DNA from: Clostridium algoriphilum
GTDB taxonomy: Bacteria; Bacillota; Clostridia; Clostridiales; Clostridiaceae
Reading direction: 5' to 3'
Length of the DNA stretch: 43,957 nucleotides
Assembly (NCBI RefSeq): GCF_020443705.1
Contig: NZ_JAIZZK010000031.1
Coordinates: 1 to 43,957, forward strand
In this document: positions 8,461 through 17,768 of the stretch, piece by piece
Layout of the letters: every line of letters begins with the position of its first letter
Position numbering within the stretch: position 1 is the first letter of the stretch
The notes under the pieces: generated by a model
Database searches by the model: none
What the model was told of the DNA's origin: nothing
The model's input: only the letters and a program-made list of their open reading frames with translations
Made by a program: the position numbers and the translations under genes

Positions 8461-9603
8461 CTACAGTCCCTTAATTATTTTATTAATCATATTTTCAAAA
8501 TATCCATTTGCTGCTTTATTCATTTCTTTTGCCTTTTGATCATATATTTCTTTTAGTCCTTTATTATCATCTATAAACTCTTGAAGACTATCTAAACTTT
8601 TATTTATGTCACCATTATAGTCTATTGAATACTCACTTAGTCCCAATATCTTATAACACTCTTTTCCCTTTACCTCATATGATATATTAAAAGCTGGGAC
8701 CCCTGACATAATGGCTAAAATACACATATGTAATCTCGTGCCAATAACAAACTTGAATTTTCCAATATATTCTCTTAAATCATTAAGCAAATAATGGTTA
8801 CAGTTTACTTCAACATGAGATTTATATTTTTCTTGAAGATTTCCTTGTATTTCTTTAGCTATAATAGAATCATCAATGTAGTTATCACTACCTTGGCAAG
8901 TAGAAACAAATTCAACTTTATTTCCGTTATCTACACACTTATAGACTATATTTTTTATTAAATCCATATAATTTTCTTTGCTTCTTCCATCATGGCCCCA
9001 ATCTCTCACAGATATAGCCACTATATTCGATTGTTCATTATTACATTCTATTTTATCTAGTAAAAAAGCCGCATCATTTGTTCTTATAACATTATTATAT
9101 TGTTTTACTTTCTCATATGAATCTTCATCCCTAACCATAAATAAGTCAAAATCATTCATAAAGTTATCAAGTATTTTCTCATCTATTACACTTAATGGTC
9201 CAACAGATTGTGAGTACATTACTAATTTTACATTATGAATTTTTTTTATTAGATCCATACAATATAATCTATCATATATACCGTAATATGAATTAATGTA
9301 TCCTCCTGGTGCTGAAATAACTATATCAACATCTTTATAAAACTTATTGTTCACTATTTTCCATTTAAGTAAATTTTCCTTTAGCTTAGGAAAGATTGAA
9401 CACAACTTGTGCTCTATCCTATTAAAATCATATTCTGATTTAACCCAAGTCATATCAGGATAAAGTTTTTTCATTGTTTTACATTTAAGTGTAGAAAATA
9501 TCACCTCATATCCCATATCAATTAACTTTTTACTTAATCCGAAAACTAGAGCTGCATCTCCGTTATTAGTTGGTACTGCATTAGCAATTAAAATTTTTTT
9601 CAT
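8461..9603 (-). CDS. Polysaccharide pyruvyl transferase family protein
   Basis: This 380-residue cytoplasmic protein belongs to the family of CsaB and the exopolysaccharide ketal-pyruvyl transferases. It has two Rossmann-like halves. Visible motifs are GDAALVFGLSKKL at the N-terminus, APGGYINSYYG, a YSQSVGPLS segment, and the conserved VIGTRLHMCILAIMSGVPA near the C-terminus, whose Arg and His are family-invariant. The expected reaction transfers enolpyruvate from phosphoenolpyruvate to a sugar, adding negative charge to the polymer. The acceptor sugar is unknown. Some members of the wider family are of unassigned function, so pyruvylation is inferred. It lies between a GT4 gene and the flippase in one transcription unit. 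Confidence 0.85.
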   Translation of the reverse strand: MKKILIANAVPTNNGDAALVFGLSKKLIDMGYEVIFSTLKCKTMKKLYPDMTWVKSEYDFNRIEHKLCSIFPKLKENLLKWKIVNNKFYKDVDIVISAPGGYINSYYGIYDRLYCMDLIKKIHNVKLVMYSQSVGPLSVIDEKILDNFMNDFDLFMVRDEDSYEKVKQYNNVIRTNDAAFLLDKIECNNEQSNIVAISVRDWGHDGRSKENYMDLIKNIVYKCVDNGNKVEFVSTCQGSDNYIDDSIIAKEIQGNLQEKYKSHVEVNCNHYLLNDLREYIGKFKFVIGTRLHMCILAIMSGVPAFNISYEVKGKECYKILGLSEYSIDYNGDINKSLDSLQEFIDDNKGLKEIYDQKAKEMNKAANGYFENMINKIIKGL

Positions 9604-9683
9604 TTATTTTACTATACCTCACTTTAATTAAAATACTTATTCTAGTTCAAACTATCTCTTACCATAATCATAGTATACAGTTT

Positions 9684-10859
9684 TTATATGTTTTCAAATA
9701 ACTTGGTCCATTGTACCACAATGTTTTCTATATCAAACTGTTCAGATTTTTTTATAGCATTTGTTGACATTTCACATCTCATTTCATATGACTCGCTAAT
9801 TTCATACATAGCTTCTGCGAATTTCTTAGTATCAAATTTTTCTATAATTAGTCCTTCATTTTTATTATCTATTAAGGCTTCAACTGCAGTAATATCATAA
9901 GATATTATAGGCACTCCCATTTCAAGTGATTCAAGTACTATCATAGGCATACCTTCCCACCTAGACGACAGTAACAATACTGACGAGTCTAAAAAATGCT
10001 GTTTGATATCATCAGTGAAATTTTCTACCGTTATTCTATCGTTCAAATTATAGTTAGCAATTTGCTCTAACATTGTAGATTTGTCTTCACCTTCACCTAC
10101 AATAACTAAGTTCCAATCGTTATTTTTCTTAGAAAATTCATAAAATGAATCTATTAGTAAATCAAATCCCTTTTGACGATTAAATCTTCCAGCTGCCAAA
10201 AATCTTTTATTATTCATGTCTGATTTAACCTGGCTAGTAAAGCTTCTGGGATTGTACATTACACTACTTTCTACATCATTTTCTTTTAAAAACATTTTTT
10301 TATCATATTCTGCGAGAACTAAATATTTATCTAATTTAGGTATGTATTTATTAAATAATATATCTTGATGCCAATAGTATTTTTCTTTAGTTTTTAAATA
10401 AGCATCATATGAATTATGTTGCCACCCTATTGTCTTTGCATCTAATTTATCGGAAATAATAGCTAATAACAGACTATAAGATCCAGCTACACCAATAATA
10501 ATATCATATCCTTTAGAATTAAAATATTGAATGCATTTATCTTGTACTTCTTTTGGGTAATATGCCTTAGTTAGTAGTTTTACAGATATTTCTTTATTTA
10601 ATATTTCTGTTTTATCATTTATGGTTCTTAATATTTTAGAGTATACTTTACTTGTAAGTTTTTTATTAAATATAGTTTGATTCATTATAATATTTACATT
10701 CTTATTTAAATTATATAATTCTCTGTTTTCTTTACATTCACTAGTATTACACAGTATATCTATAGTATGATCCTTAGTTAATTCACTTGCTAATACTGAT
10801 ACAACTCTTTGTATTCCACCTAAATCAAAAACATTATCTGTTATAAAACAAATCTTCAT
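9684..10859 (-). CDS. Glycosyltransferase family 4
   Basis: This 391-residue GT-B enzyme shows DLGGIQRVVSVLA at the N-terminus for acceptor binding, AAGRFNRQKGFDLLIDSF at the start of the donor domain, and the EX7E-type SRWEGMPMIVLESLEMGVP motif. It is a retaining glycosyltransferase using a nucleotide sugar, acting at the cytoplasmic face on the lipid-linked repeat unit. Donor and acceptor cannot be read from sequence. An in-frame GTG at 10877 would add six residues. The ATG at 10859 is preferred because GGTGGAG lies eight or so bases before it and would otherwise be coding. It is co-directional with its neighbours, with gaps under 100 bp. Confidence 0.88.
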   Translation of the reverse strand: MKICFITDNVFDLGGIQRVVSVLASELTKDHTIDILCNTSECKENRELYNLNKNVNIIMNQTIFNKKLTSKVYSKILRTINDKTEILNKEISVKLLTKAYYPKEVQDKCIQYFNSKGYDIIIGVAGSYSLLLAIISDKLDAKTIGWQHNSYDAYLKTKEKYYWHQDILFNKYIPKLDKYLVLAEYDKKMFLKENDVESSVMYNPRSFTSQVKSDMNNKRFLAAGRFNRQKGFDLLIDSFYEFSKKNNDWNLVIVGEGEDKSTMLEQIANYNLNDRITVENFTDDIKQHFLDSSVLLLSSRWEGMPMIVLESLEMGVPIISYDITAVEALIDNKNEGLIIEKFDTKKFAEAMYEISESYEMRCEMSTNAIKKSEQFDIENIVVQWTKLFENI

Positions 10860-10904
10860 TTTCTCTCCACCATTCACATTATAAATGCATCAAATATTCC
10901 TATT

Positions 10905-12017
10905 TTATTCTTTTAACTCATCAATAACTTTTTTCATTTGTTGATTCCATGATACATTCTTTTCAGCAAAATCTCTAATTACTTTCACATCGAAATTTCC
11001 TTCTTTATACCAGGTAAAAATATCATTTAAATCAAAAATGCTTTCATCTTCATTAACTTTATATATAAAATCTAAATCAGATGGAACCAACGTATCATCA
11101 TATCCTGTTATAACTGGAAGTCCCTTTGCAATATATTCTTTTGTTTTAATCGGATTATGACCGCCACCTGCTCTAAATAATGCTAATGATGAGACAGCTA
11201 TGTCCATATTATTATATAAGTTCTCTAAGTCTTCCCCATCCTTAGCCCCTGTGAATATTACATTATCTTCAAGTTTATAATCTTTAACTAAGTTTTTTAA
11301 ATAGTCGATAACCTTAAGATTTCCACCACCAACTATAAAAAATTTAACGGCTAGTTTGGAATTGTTTTTATAATTATTCATAGACTTAATAAACCTATCA
11401 TACCCATGCCACCTGTCAATGCTAGCTACTCCAATTATATTTATAGAGTTCTCATTCTCTCCACTATTAACATCTTTAATAGAAACGTTGTCTAAATCCA
11501 CTCCATTATCTATTTGTATTGTATCTATGTTAAAAATTTTGTCGTCCTTGTTTGTACAAGCTATTCTATATACATATTTGTATAGTCGATTTGTAACTTT
11601 ATTATCAAGAAATTTAAATGTTTTCATCTTTAAACTATCATCTAGTTCTTCTAAGTATGGGTAAGTTGGTATCTCTATAATTATTTTTACTCCATTATCT
11701 TTTGCCTTCTTCAAAAAGGATAGCATACCTAAATTTGCAATAATATACCTTATGTATATATAATCATATTTTTTAAAATCTATATTCTTAGATAATTTTA
11801 TAAAGTCTATATTACTTTTTACTGTCTGAGAATTTCCTGCCTTAGTTTCAAACATTTTTTTTCCGTTACAATATGTAGTACTAATTCCTTCTTTATATAT
11901 CCAATCTACTTCATTGCTAAACTTCTTTAATGATTTAATTTGTCCTTCTATTTTTCGTTTTGCACCCTTGCTAATATCACTATTCATATCTGATAAACTA
12001 ATATATAATCCGTTCAT
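10905..12017 (-). CDS. Glycosyltransferase (GT4-like, GT-B fold)
   Basis: This 370-residue protein has a GT-B architecture. The N-terminal half is divergent. The C-terminal half has GVASIDRWHGYDRFIKS, a FIVGGG loop, FTGAKDGEDLENLYNNMDIA, and a donor-site stretch GGGHNPIKTKEYIAKGLPVI, in which the usual second Glu region is recognisable. The role is addition of one sugar to the repeat unit; specificity is unknown. The product should be cytoplasmic or membrane-associated because no transmembrane segment is seen. It lies between the other GT4 and a GT2 gene. Confidence 0.82.
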   Translation of the reverse strand: MNGLYISLSDMNSDISKGAKRKIEGQIKSLKKFSNEVDWIYKEGISTTYCNGKKMFETKAGNSQTVKSNIDFIKLSKNIDFKKYDYIYIRYIIANLGMLSFLKKAKDNGVKIIIEIPTYPYLEELDDSLKMKTFKFLDNKVTNRLYKYVYRIACTNKDDKIFNIDTIQIDNGVDLDNVSIKDVNSGENENSINIIGVASIDRWHGYDRFIKSMNNYKNNSKLAVKFFIVGGGNLKVIDYLKNLVKDYKLEDNVIFTGAKDGEDLENLYNNMDIAVSSLALFRAGGGHNPIKTKEYIAKGLPVITGYDDTLVPSDLDFIYKVNEDESIFDLNDIFTWYKEGNFDVKVIRDFAEKNVSWNQQMKKVIDELKE

Positions 12018-12075
12018 ATAACTACCTCATTTCTTTTTTAAAAGGAATCAATAAATATGTAGAAAGTTTTTCAAC

Positions 12076-12957
12076 TTAATTAAACTCCCCAAACTTATTG
12101 TTTTTAAAATCTTGATATCCTTTTATACTCATTCTCATTTTATTAATCTTATCTTTTTCAAATATGATAATTTTAAGATTTTCATTAATAAATGTCTTTC
12201 TATCATATTTCATATATTCCTTATCATTCTTATACTCCGCTCTCATGTAACATCTATTTCTAGTTACATAATACCTTCTTAATGCCGAATGATTAGAACA
12301 ATTTATTTTCACTCCGAAAAAATTATAAACTTTTGTATTACCAAGACTATGAAGAAGTTTGGCATTTCTTACCTTTACCATTCTTTCACCAGATTGTTTA
12401 ACCCTTAAACAAAAGTCATGATCAACACTGTCTATAAATAGTTTTTCTTTAAATGATCCTACATTAATAAATACATCTGATTTAACTAAATTTCCAGATG
12501 TATTATCAAATCCAATTTCATTATAACTATAGTTTCCAAGAGTAGATTTGTATATTTCTTTATCTTTTATACTGCTCTTATCAATATATTCTGGGAACAA
12601 ACCTACAATATTATCATTGGATTTAAAACAAGTTTCGTAACAACTAAGCATTACCTTCACCATATTTTCTGTTGCTTGGCTATCGTTGTCCATTGTTAAA
12701 ATCCATTCATATTTATTGTCTAATGCATATTTAACTCCTAGATTTAATGCATTGGCTATTCCCATATTATTTTTGTTATATATTACAATAACATCATATT
12801 TCAGTTTTATATCATCCAATACATTTAGCGTTTCATTATCAGAACCATTATCAACAATAACAACCTTTTCTACTTGATTGATTATTGCATTAAAACACTC
12901 ATAAAATTTTATTCCTATATTATAAGTAACTATCACACAACAAACGCTGTTTTTCAT
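12076..12957 (-). CDS. Glycosyltransferase family 2 (rhamnosyltransferase-like)
   Basis: This 293-residue GT-A enzyme has VTYN at the N-terminus, VVIVDNGSDNETL at the nucleotide-binding loop and MDNDSQ, which holds the Asp-X-Asp metal site. A later DSVDHDFCLRVKQSGE segment has the spacing seen in bacterial rhamnosyltransferase-type GT2 proteins. It would transfer a sugar from a nucleotide donor, plausibly a dTDP-6-deoxyhexose since rfbB lies directly upstream in the transcript, 11 bases away. It resembles the GT2 at 15581-16441 in length and motif layout, so the two are probably ancient paralogs with different acceptors. Confidence 0.88.
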   Translation of the reverse strand: MKNSVCCVIVTYNIGIKFYECFNAIINQVEKVVIVDNGSDNETLNVLDDIKLKYDVIVIYNKNNMGIANALNLGVKYALDNKYEWILTMDNDSQATENMVKVMLSCYETCFKSNDNIVGLFPEYIDKSSIKDKEIYKSTLGNYSYNEIGFDNTSGNLVKSDVFINVGSFKEKLFIDSVDHDFCLRVKQSGERMVKVRNAKLLHSLGNTKVYNFFGVKINCSNHSALRRYYVTRNRCYMRAEYKNDKEYMKYDRKTFINENLKIIIFEKDKINKMRMSIKGYQDFKNNKFGEFN

Positions 12958-12968
12958 TTATTGTCTCC

Positions 12969-14018
12969 TTATTTATACATTTTCTCATAATATTTTTGAT
13001 AATCGCCAGATGTAACATTGTTCATCCAAGCCTTATTATCTAAATACCATTGTATAGTTTTAACGATGCCTACCTCAAATGTAGTTTCAGGGTACCATCC
13101 TAATTCTTCTTTTATCTTATCTGGTGCTATTCCATATCTTCTATCATGTCCTTTTCTATCCTCAACATATTTAATTAGTTCTTCAGTTACTTCCTTGTCT
13201 ACATTTTTATTAATGTATTCAATAACTGTTTTCACTATTTGAATATTTGTTCTCTCATTATGTCCACCAACGTTATAGACTTGTCCTAATTTTCCATTAT
13301 TAATTACCATATCGATAGCTTTTGCATGATCTTCAACAAATAACCAGTCTCTTATATTCATGCCATCACCGTAAACAGGTAATTCTTTGTGTTGTAAACA
13401 ATTGTTTATTAATAATGGTATTAATTTTTCTGGGAATTGGAATCCACCATAATTATTTGAACATCTTGTTATATTAACTGGCATTTTATAAGTATCAGAA
13501 TAAGCCTTTACCATTAAATCTGAGCTAGCTTTACTTGCTGCATATGGGCTATGAGGATCTAATGGAGTTGTCTCTCTAAAAAATCCTTCTGCACCTAGTG
13601 ATCCATAAACTTCATCTGTTGATACATGAAGGAATTTAACTCCTTCTTTGAATCCATCTTCTGTTTCCCATGCATTTTTTGTACAGTTAAGCATATTAAC
13701 TGTTCCAAGTACATTTGTTTTTACGAATATTTCTGGTTCACGTATACTTCTATCAACATGCGATTCTGCTGCAAAATGTACAACGTAATCTATATCATTT
13801 TTATCAAAAACGCTTGTAACCAATTCTTTGTCACAAATGTCTCCTTGAACAAATGTATACCTTTCATCCTTTTCTATAAGCTTAAGATTTTCTAGGTTTC
13901 CTGCATAAGTTAGTTTATCTAAATTTATTATTTTTATATCTTCATATTTATTTAACATATACAAGATGAAATTTGATCCAATAAATCCTGCTCCGCCTGT
14001 AACTAAATATCTTTTCAT
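12969..14018 (-). CDS. rfbB: dTDP-glucose 4,6-dehydratase
   Basis: This 349-residue short-chain dehydrogenase-type enzyme converts dTDP-glucose to dTDP-4-keto-6-deoxyglucose with bound NAD+. It has the N-terminal GGAGFIGSNF nucleotide-binding loop, HVSTDEVYGSLG with the active-site Thr, Asp and Glu, and the YAASKASSD catalytic Tyr-X3-Lys. The length is normal for the family. GAGGAG precedes the ATG. It is the third of an rfbA-rfbC-rfbB run. Its product is the branch point for rhamnose-type sugars in this locus and could also supply the aminotransferase of the second glycan module at 29-34 kb, which has no dehydratase of its own. Confidence 0.96.
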   Translation of the reverse strand: MKRYLVTGGAGFIGSNFILYMLNKYEDIKIINLDKLTYAGNLENLKLIEKDERYTFVQGDICDKELVTSVFDKNDIDYVVHFAAESHVDRSIREPEIFVKTNVLGTVNMLNCTKNAWETEDGFKEGVKFLHVSTDEVYGSLGAEGFFRETTPLDPHSPYAASKASSDLMVKAYSDTYKMPVNITRCSNNYGGFQFPEKLIPLLINNCLQHKELPVYGDGMNIRDWLFVEDHAKAIDMVINNGKLGQVYNVGGHNERTNIQIVKTVIEYINKNVDKEVTEELIKYVEDRKGHDRRYGIAPDKIKEELGWYPETTFEVGIVKTIQWYLDNKAWMNNVTSGDYQKYYEKMYK

Positions 14019-14067
14019 AATTAATCGCTCCTCATAATTTTATACTTACTTTGGTTAAGTCTATACT

Positions 14068-14649
14068 TTATTTGGTAAGTATAAAGTCTTCATATCCACT
14101 TAGATCCAAGTCTTTTAATTTAGGATGAACCATATCTTTCTCAGATAAAAGTACATTGTCTATTCCATCTATTGGCCATTTTATATTTATATCATCATCA
14201 TTCCACATAACTCCACCATCATATTCTGGAGAATAAAAATCTGTACATTTATAATTAAAAACAGCTTCATCAGACATAACTAAAAATCCATGTGCAAAAC
14301 CCTTTGGAATATAAAATTGTTTTTTGTTATTCTCACTTAAAACAACCCCTTCCCACTTGCCATATGTAGTTGATCCTTTTCTTAAATCCACTGCCACATC
14401 AAAAACTTCTCCACTAGTTACTCGAACAAGTTTTCCTTGACTGTGTTTTCTTTGGAAATGAAGTCCTCTTAAAACACCTTTGCTAGACTTTGATTCATTA
14501 TCTTGAACGAAAGTCATATCAAGACCGGCTTCTTGAAAATGCTCTTTATTATAAGTTTCCGTAAAATAACCCCTGTTATCTCCAAAAACCTTTGATTCTA
14601 TAATATATACTCCATTAATTTTTGTTTTATTAAAAGTAAAGTTCCCCAT
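14068..14649 (-). CDS. rfbC: dTDP-4-dehydrorhamnose 3,5-epimerase
   Basis: This 193-residue cupin enzyme epimerises dTDP-4-keto-6-deoxyglucose at C3 and C5 to the L-rhamno 4-keto sugar. Diagnostic stretches are GVLRGLHFQRKHSQGKLVRV, which holds the catalytic His, and YIPKGFAHGFLVMSD. Length and motif order are normal for RfbC. It starts 10 bases after rfbA and so is translationally close. The reductase RfbD, which would finish dTDP-L-rhamnose, is not next to it nor elsewhere in the window. Confidence 0.96.
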   Translation of the reverse strand: MGNFTFNKTKINGVYIIESKVFGDNRGYFTETYNKEHFQEAGLDMTFVQDNESKSSKGVLRGLHFQRKHSQGKLVRVTSGEVFDVAVDLRKGSTTYGKWEGVVLSENNKKQFYIPKGFAHGFLVMSDEAVFNYKCTDFYSPEYDGGVMWNDDDINIKWPIDGIDNVLLSEKDMVHPKLKDLDLSGYEDFILTK

Positions 14650-14659
14650 TATAAGCCTC

Positions 14660-15565
14660 CTATTCTACTGTCACTGCAACTTGATCTCTTACTTTTTCTA
14701 TTTCTTCTACTATATCTACTAAATATTTTCCATAGCCATTTTTCATTAATGGCTTTGCAAGTTCAATAACATCTTCTGATGTAATCCATCCTTGTCTATA
14801 AGCAATTTCCTCAAGACATGCTATATGTGTTCCTTGTGTGTTTTGAACAGCTTCAACAAAATTTGAAGCTTGAAGCATAGATGCATGAGTTCCAGTATCA
14901 AGCCAAGCCATTCCTCTACCTAAGAGGTCTACTTTTAAAGAACCTTCTTCCATATATACCTTATTAAGATCAGTTATTTCAATTTCGCCTCTATGTGATG
15001 GCTTTAATGCCTTCGCCTTTTTAGCTACTGTATTATCATAAAAATATAATCCTGGTACTGCATACTTTGACTTTGGATTTTCTGGTTTTTCTTCTAATGA
15101 AATAACCTTTCCCTCGTCATTAAATTCAACAACACCAAAAGCTTTTGGGTCTTGAACTTGATATCCAAATACTAAAGCTCCTTCTTTCAAAGTAGCTGCT
15201 TCTATCAAACGACCTGAGAATCCTTTACCATAAAATATATTGTCTCCGAGTATCATACCAACACTATCAGTTCCAATGAACTCCTCACCTATTATAAATG
15301 CTTCTGCTAAGCCGTTTGGATTTTCTTGAACAGCATATTCAATGTTTAATCCAAACTCTTGTCCATCTTTAAAAAGTTCTTTAAAACTAATAATATCTCT
15401 TGGTGTAGATATTATTAATATATCCCTTATTCCAGCTAGCATTAAAACTGACATAGGATAATATATCATTGGCTTATCATATATTGGAACCATTTGCTTT
15501 GACATTACTTTTGTTACTGGATATAATCTTGTACCTGACCCACCTGCTAGAATTATGCCTTTCAT
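14660..15565 (-). CDS. rfbA: Glucose-1-phosphate thymidylyltransferase
   Basis: This 301-residue nucleotidyltransferase makes dTDP-glucose from dTTP and glucose 1-phosphate, the first committed step to dTDP-6-deoxy sugars. The N-terminal [12 protein letters not shown] signature, [10 protein letters not shown], and [16 protein letters not shown] are all present. The length is that of the RmlA (short) class, as opposed to the GlmU-like long class. It opens the rfbA-C-B run. A second, clearly diverged copy lies at 32868-33776 in the other glycan module, so the window encodes two isozymes. Confidence 0.96.
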   Translation of the reverse strand: MKGIILAGGSGTRLYPVTKVMSKQMVPIYDKPMIYYPMSVLMLAGIRDILIISTPRDIISFKELFKDGQEFGLNIEYAVQENPNGLAEAFIIGEEFIGTDSVGMILGDNIFYGKGFSGRLIEAATLKEGALVFGYQVQDPKAFGVVEFNDEGKVISLEEKPENPKSKYAVPGLYFYDNTVAKKAKALKPSHRGEIEITDLNKVYMEEGSLKVDLLGRGMAWLDTGTHASMLQASNFVEAVQNTQGTHIACLEEIAYRQGWITSEDVIELAKPLMKNGYGKYLVDIVEEIEKVRDQVAVTVE

Positions 15566-15580
15566 ATCCTCACACCATCC

Positions 15581-16441
15581 TTATGTTGTTTTTAATTTTC
15601 CATATTTATTATAAATACCATCATGAATCCCTTTAAAAAAATATGAAAGCCTTTCTTTTCTTTTGTTATCAAATAATAATATAAAAAGGAAGTCTTTAAT
15701 TACTCTCTTAATATAGATTACACTATATGTCTTACACATGTATATTGTATTTCTAGTTATGTAGTAAACTACAGGAGAACTATAATTGTTGTAAAATACC
15801 TTTATCCCTAAAAGTTTCTTCGCTATCTTATATCCTTCTTCATGTAATAGCGTTACATTATTACATTGAACTATATCATATTTAGCTTTTAATAAACGTT
15901 GACAAAAATCGTAATCCACATGATATATAAATAACTCTTCTTTAAAATACCCTATAGTATCAAATACGCTTACTTTTATAAGTGATCCTGATTGAATACA
16001 GTCCTTAACTTTAATATATTTAGAATCTTCATATCCCTTCTTGGATATGAAATCCTGCTTATGCGTTTCAAAAATTCTTGGAGTTAAGATGCCTATGTTA
16101 TCTTTATTTTTATAGTCTTTTTCGCAAGATAGCATATTTTTTATCATATCTTGCTCAGCTACACTATCATGGTCTAATGTTAAAATCCAATCACATTTAT
16201 TTTCCTTAGCAAACTCTACTCCTTGATTCAATGCTTTTGCTATCCCACAATTTTCTTTGTTAAAGATTATATTTACTTTTTTATTTTCATTTAGCTTAAT
16301 TAATATATCTATAGTCTCTTTTTTAGATGCATTATCTACTATCACAATAGTATCTATTTGTTCAATAATTGAATTAACTACCTCAATTATTTTTTCATCT
16401 ATATTATATGTAATTATTGCTGCACAAACTTTGTTTTCCAT
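15581..16441 (-). CDS. Glycosyltransferase family 2
   Basis: This 286-residue GT-A enzyme has ITYN near the N-terminus, IVIVDNASKKET, the metal-binding LTLDHDS motif, and a conserved YHVDYDFCQRLLKAKYD segment. It is of the same type as the GT2 at 12076-12957. It should add one sugar to the growing repeat unit on the inner membrane face; donor and linkage are unknown. It lies 15 bases upstream of rfbA in the transcript. No transmembrane segment is obvious, so it is probably a peripheral membrane enzyme. Confidence 0.88.
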   Translation of the reverse strand: MENKVCAAIITYNIDEKIIEVVNSIIEQIDTIVIVDNASKKETIDILIKLNENKKVNIIFNKENCGIAKALNQGVEFAKENKCDWILTLDHDSVAEQDMIKNMLSCEKDYKNKDNIGILTPRIFETHKQDFISKKGYEDSKYIKVKDCIQSGSLIKVSVFDTIGYFKEELFIYHVDYDFCQRLLKAKYDIVQCNNVTLLHEEGYKIAKKLLGIKVFYNNYSSPVVYYITRNTIYMCKTYSVIYIKRVIKDFLFILLFDNKRKERLSYFFKGIHDGIYNKYGKLKTT

Positions 16442-16500
16442 ATAGTCTATATCCCCTTAAGCACCTGCATATAGTTATAACATATTTTATCATGCTAAAT

Positions 16501-17733
16501 TTACGCCCCTACTTTTACTTTTTCTTCTTTTTTTTTATCACTAACAACCCTTAACGGTGTAGTATCCTTTGTACCTATATTATTAACTAATACATCTTCA
16601 TATTTGTCAATAATATATTTCCATGTATATTCTTTTTCTATTCTTTCCTTAGCTTTAGCACCTAAAGTTTTTATGTATTCTTCATCAATGTTATCTAATT
16701 TTTCTATAAGATTAGCTAGATTTCTATCTTCCTTGTTAAAGTATAGAGCCCCTTCCATTCCTACTTCTTTATTAAAGCCTACATCTAATAAAATATTTAA
16801 ATCTGTAGTTGCTAACGCCTCTAGTAGAGATGGATTTGTTCCTCCAACTTCATGACCATGGAAATATCCATATGCATTTTCTCTAATCTTTTTTAGTAGT
16901 TCTTGATTATAAACCGTTCCAACAAATTTTATTCTTTTATCTTTGTCAAAATTTGTTTTCTCTTTTAATTTATCGTAAAACTTATTTTCCTCAACATTAG
17001 TTATTAATATAAAATCTTTTTTAGTATTTGATTTCATAAATTCAGTTATCATAGTTTCATAATTATTTTCTGGAACAAATCTGCCTACTACAAGATAGTA
17101 ACCTTTTTTTTCAATGTTTTTTTCCTTATACCATTCAACTAAATTACTATCGTCATCTGTTAATTTAGATTTTTCTGTATCAGCTCCATAAGCTATAAAA
17201 GTCGTTTTTGGATTGTATTGCTTATAATCTTGTTTTATATATTTTTCAATGTTTTTTGAATCACATATCAATAGATCTGCGTATTTCACCATATAGTTTT
17301 CAGAAATTTTCCAATATTGTCTTATAGCTTTACTCCATTTTCCCCTTTTCCACTCATGACCATCTGGGTTAACAAAAAGTTGAACTCCCAATTTTGCTAA
17401 TTGGTGCTTATAGGATCCAATAAAAGGGCCTATTCTGCAAGCAAGAATATATATAATTGCATCAGTTATATTGTTTTCCTCTATATAACTAATACATTGT
17501 CTTAGTGCTAATATGTCATATATAACTGCCTTCGCACTTCCCATATTCAGCACCTTAACATTAAAACATCTAGCATTATTATAAGTAAATTCACTATTTT
17601 CATTTGATAAACAAGCTACGTGGTACTTTATTTCTTTATTTTGTTGTCCTTCTGTTAGTTTATCTACAAAAGTTTCAAATCCACCATATTTTGCTGGAAT
17701 TCCTTTTGACCCAATAATAAAAATATTTTTCAT
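16501..17733 (-). CDS. DUF1972-type glycosyltransferase (Cps2T-like)
   Basis: This 410-residue GT-B protein has the N-terminal DUF1972 signature GSKGIPAKYGGFETFVDKL, which is also found in capsule rhamnosyltransferases such as Cps2T. It also has LFVNPDGHEWKRGKW, VVGRFVPENNYETMI in the donor domain, and HGHEVGGTNPSLLEAL with the EX7E-like region. In characterised capsule loci such enzymes often add the second sugar, commonly L-rhamnose, onto the lipid-linked first sugar. Its place as the first transferase after the priming enzyme and ugd fits that. The donor here is inferred. The C-terminal tail is Lys/Glu-rich. Confidence 0.87.
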   Translation of the reverse strand: MKNIFIIGSKGIPAKYGGFETFVDKLTEGQQNKEIKYHVACLSNENSEFTYNNARCFNVKVLNMGSAKAVIYDILALRQCISYIEENNITDAIIYILACRIGPFIGSYKHQLAKLGVQLFVNPDGHEWKRGKWSKAIRQYWKISENYMVKYADLLICDSKNIEKYIKQDYKQYNPKTTFIAYGADTEKSKLTDDDSNLVEWYKEKNIEKKGYYLVVGRFVPENNYETMITEFMKSNTKKDFILITNVEENKFYDKLKEKTNFDKDKRIKFVGTVYNQELLKKIRENAYGYFHGHEVGGTNPSLLEALATTDLNILLDVGFNKEVGMEGALYFNKEDRNLANLIEKLDNIDEEYIKTLGAKAKERIEKEYTWKYIIDKYEDVLVNNIGTKDTTPLRVVSDKKKEEKVKVGA

Positions 17734-17768
17734 TTTACATCCCTCTATCTCTAAGTCATTAGTAATAA

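Noticed and set aside
10860-10877. Longer N-terminus of the GT4 from a GTG at 10877
   Set aside because: The codons in between form the ribosome binding site GGTGGAG for the ATG at 10859, and the family start aligns with that ATG.
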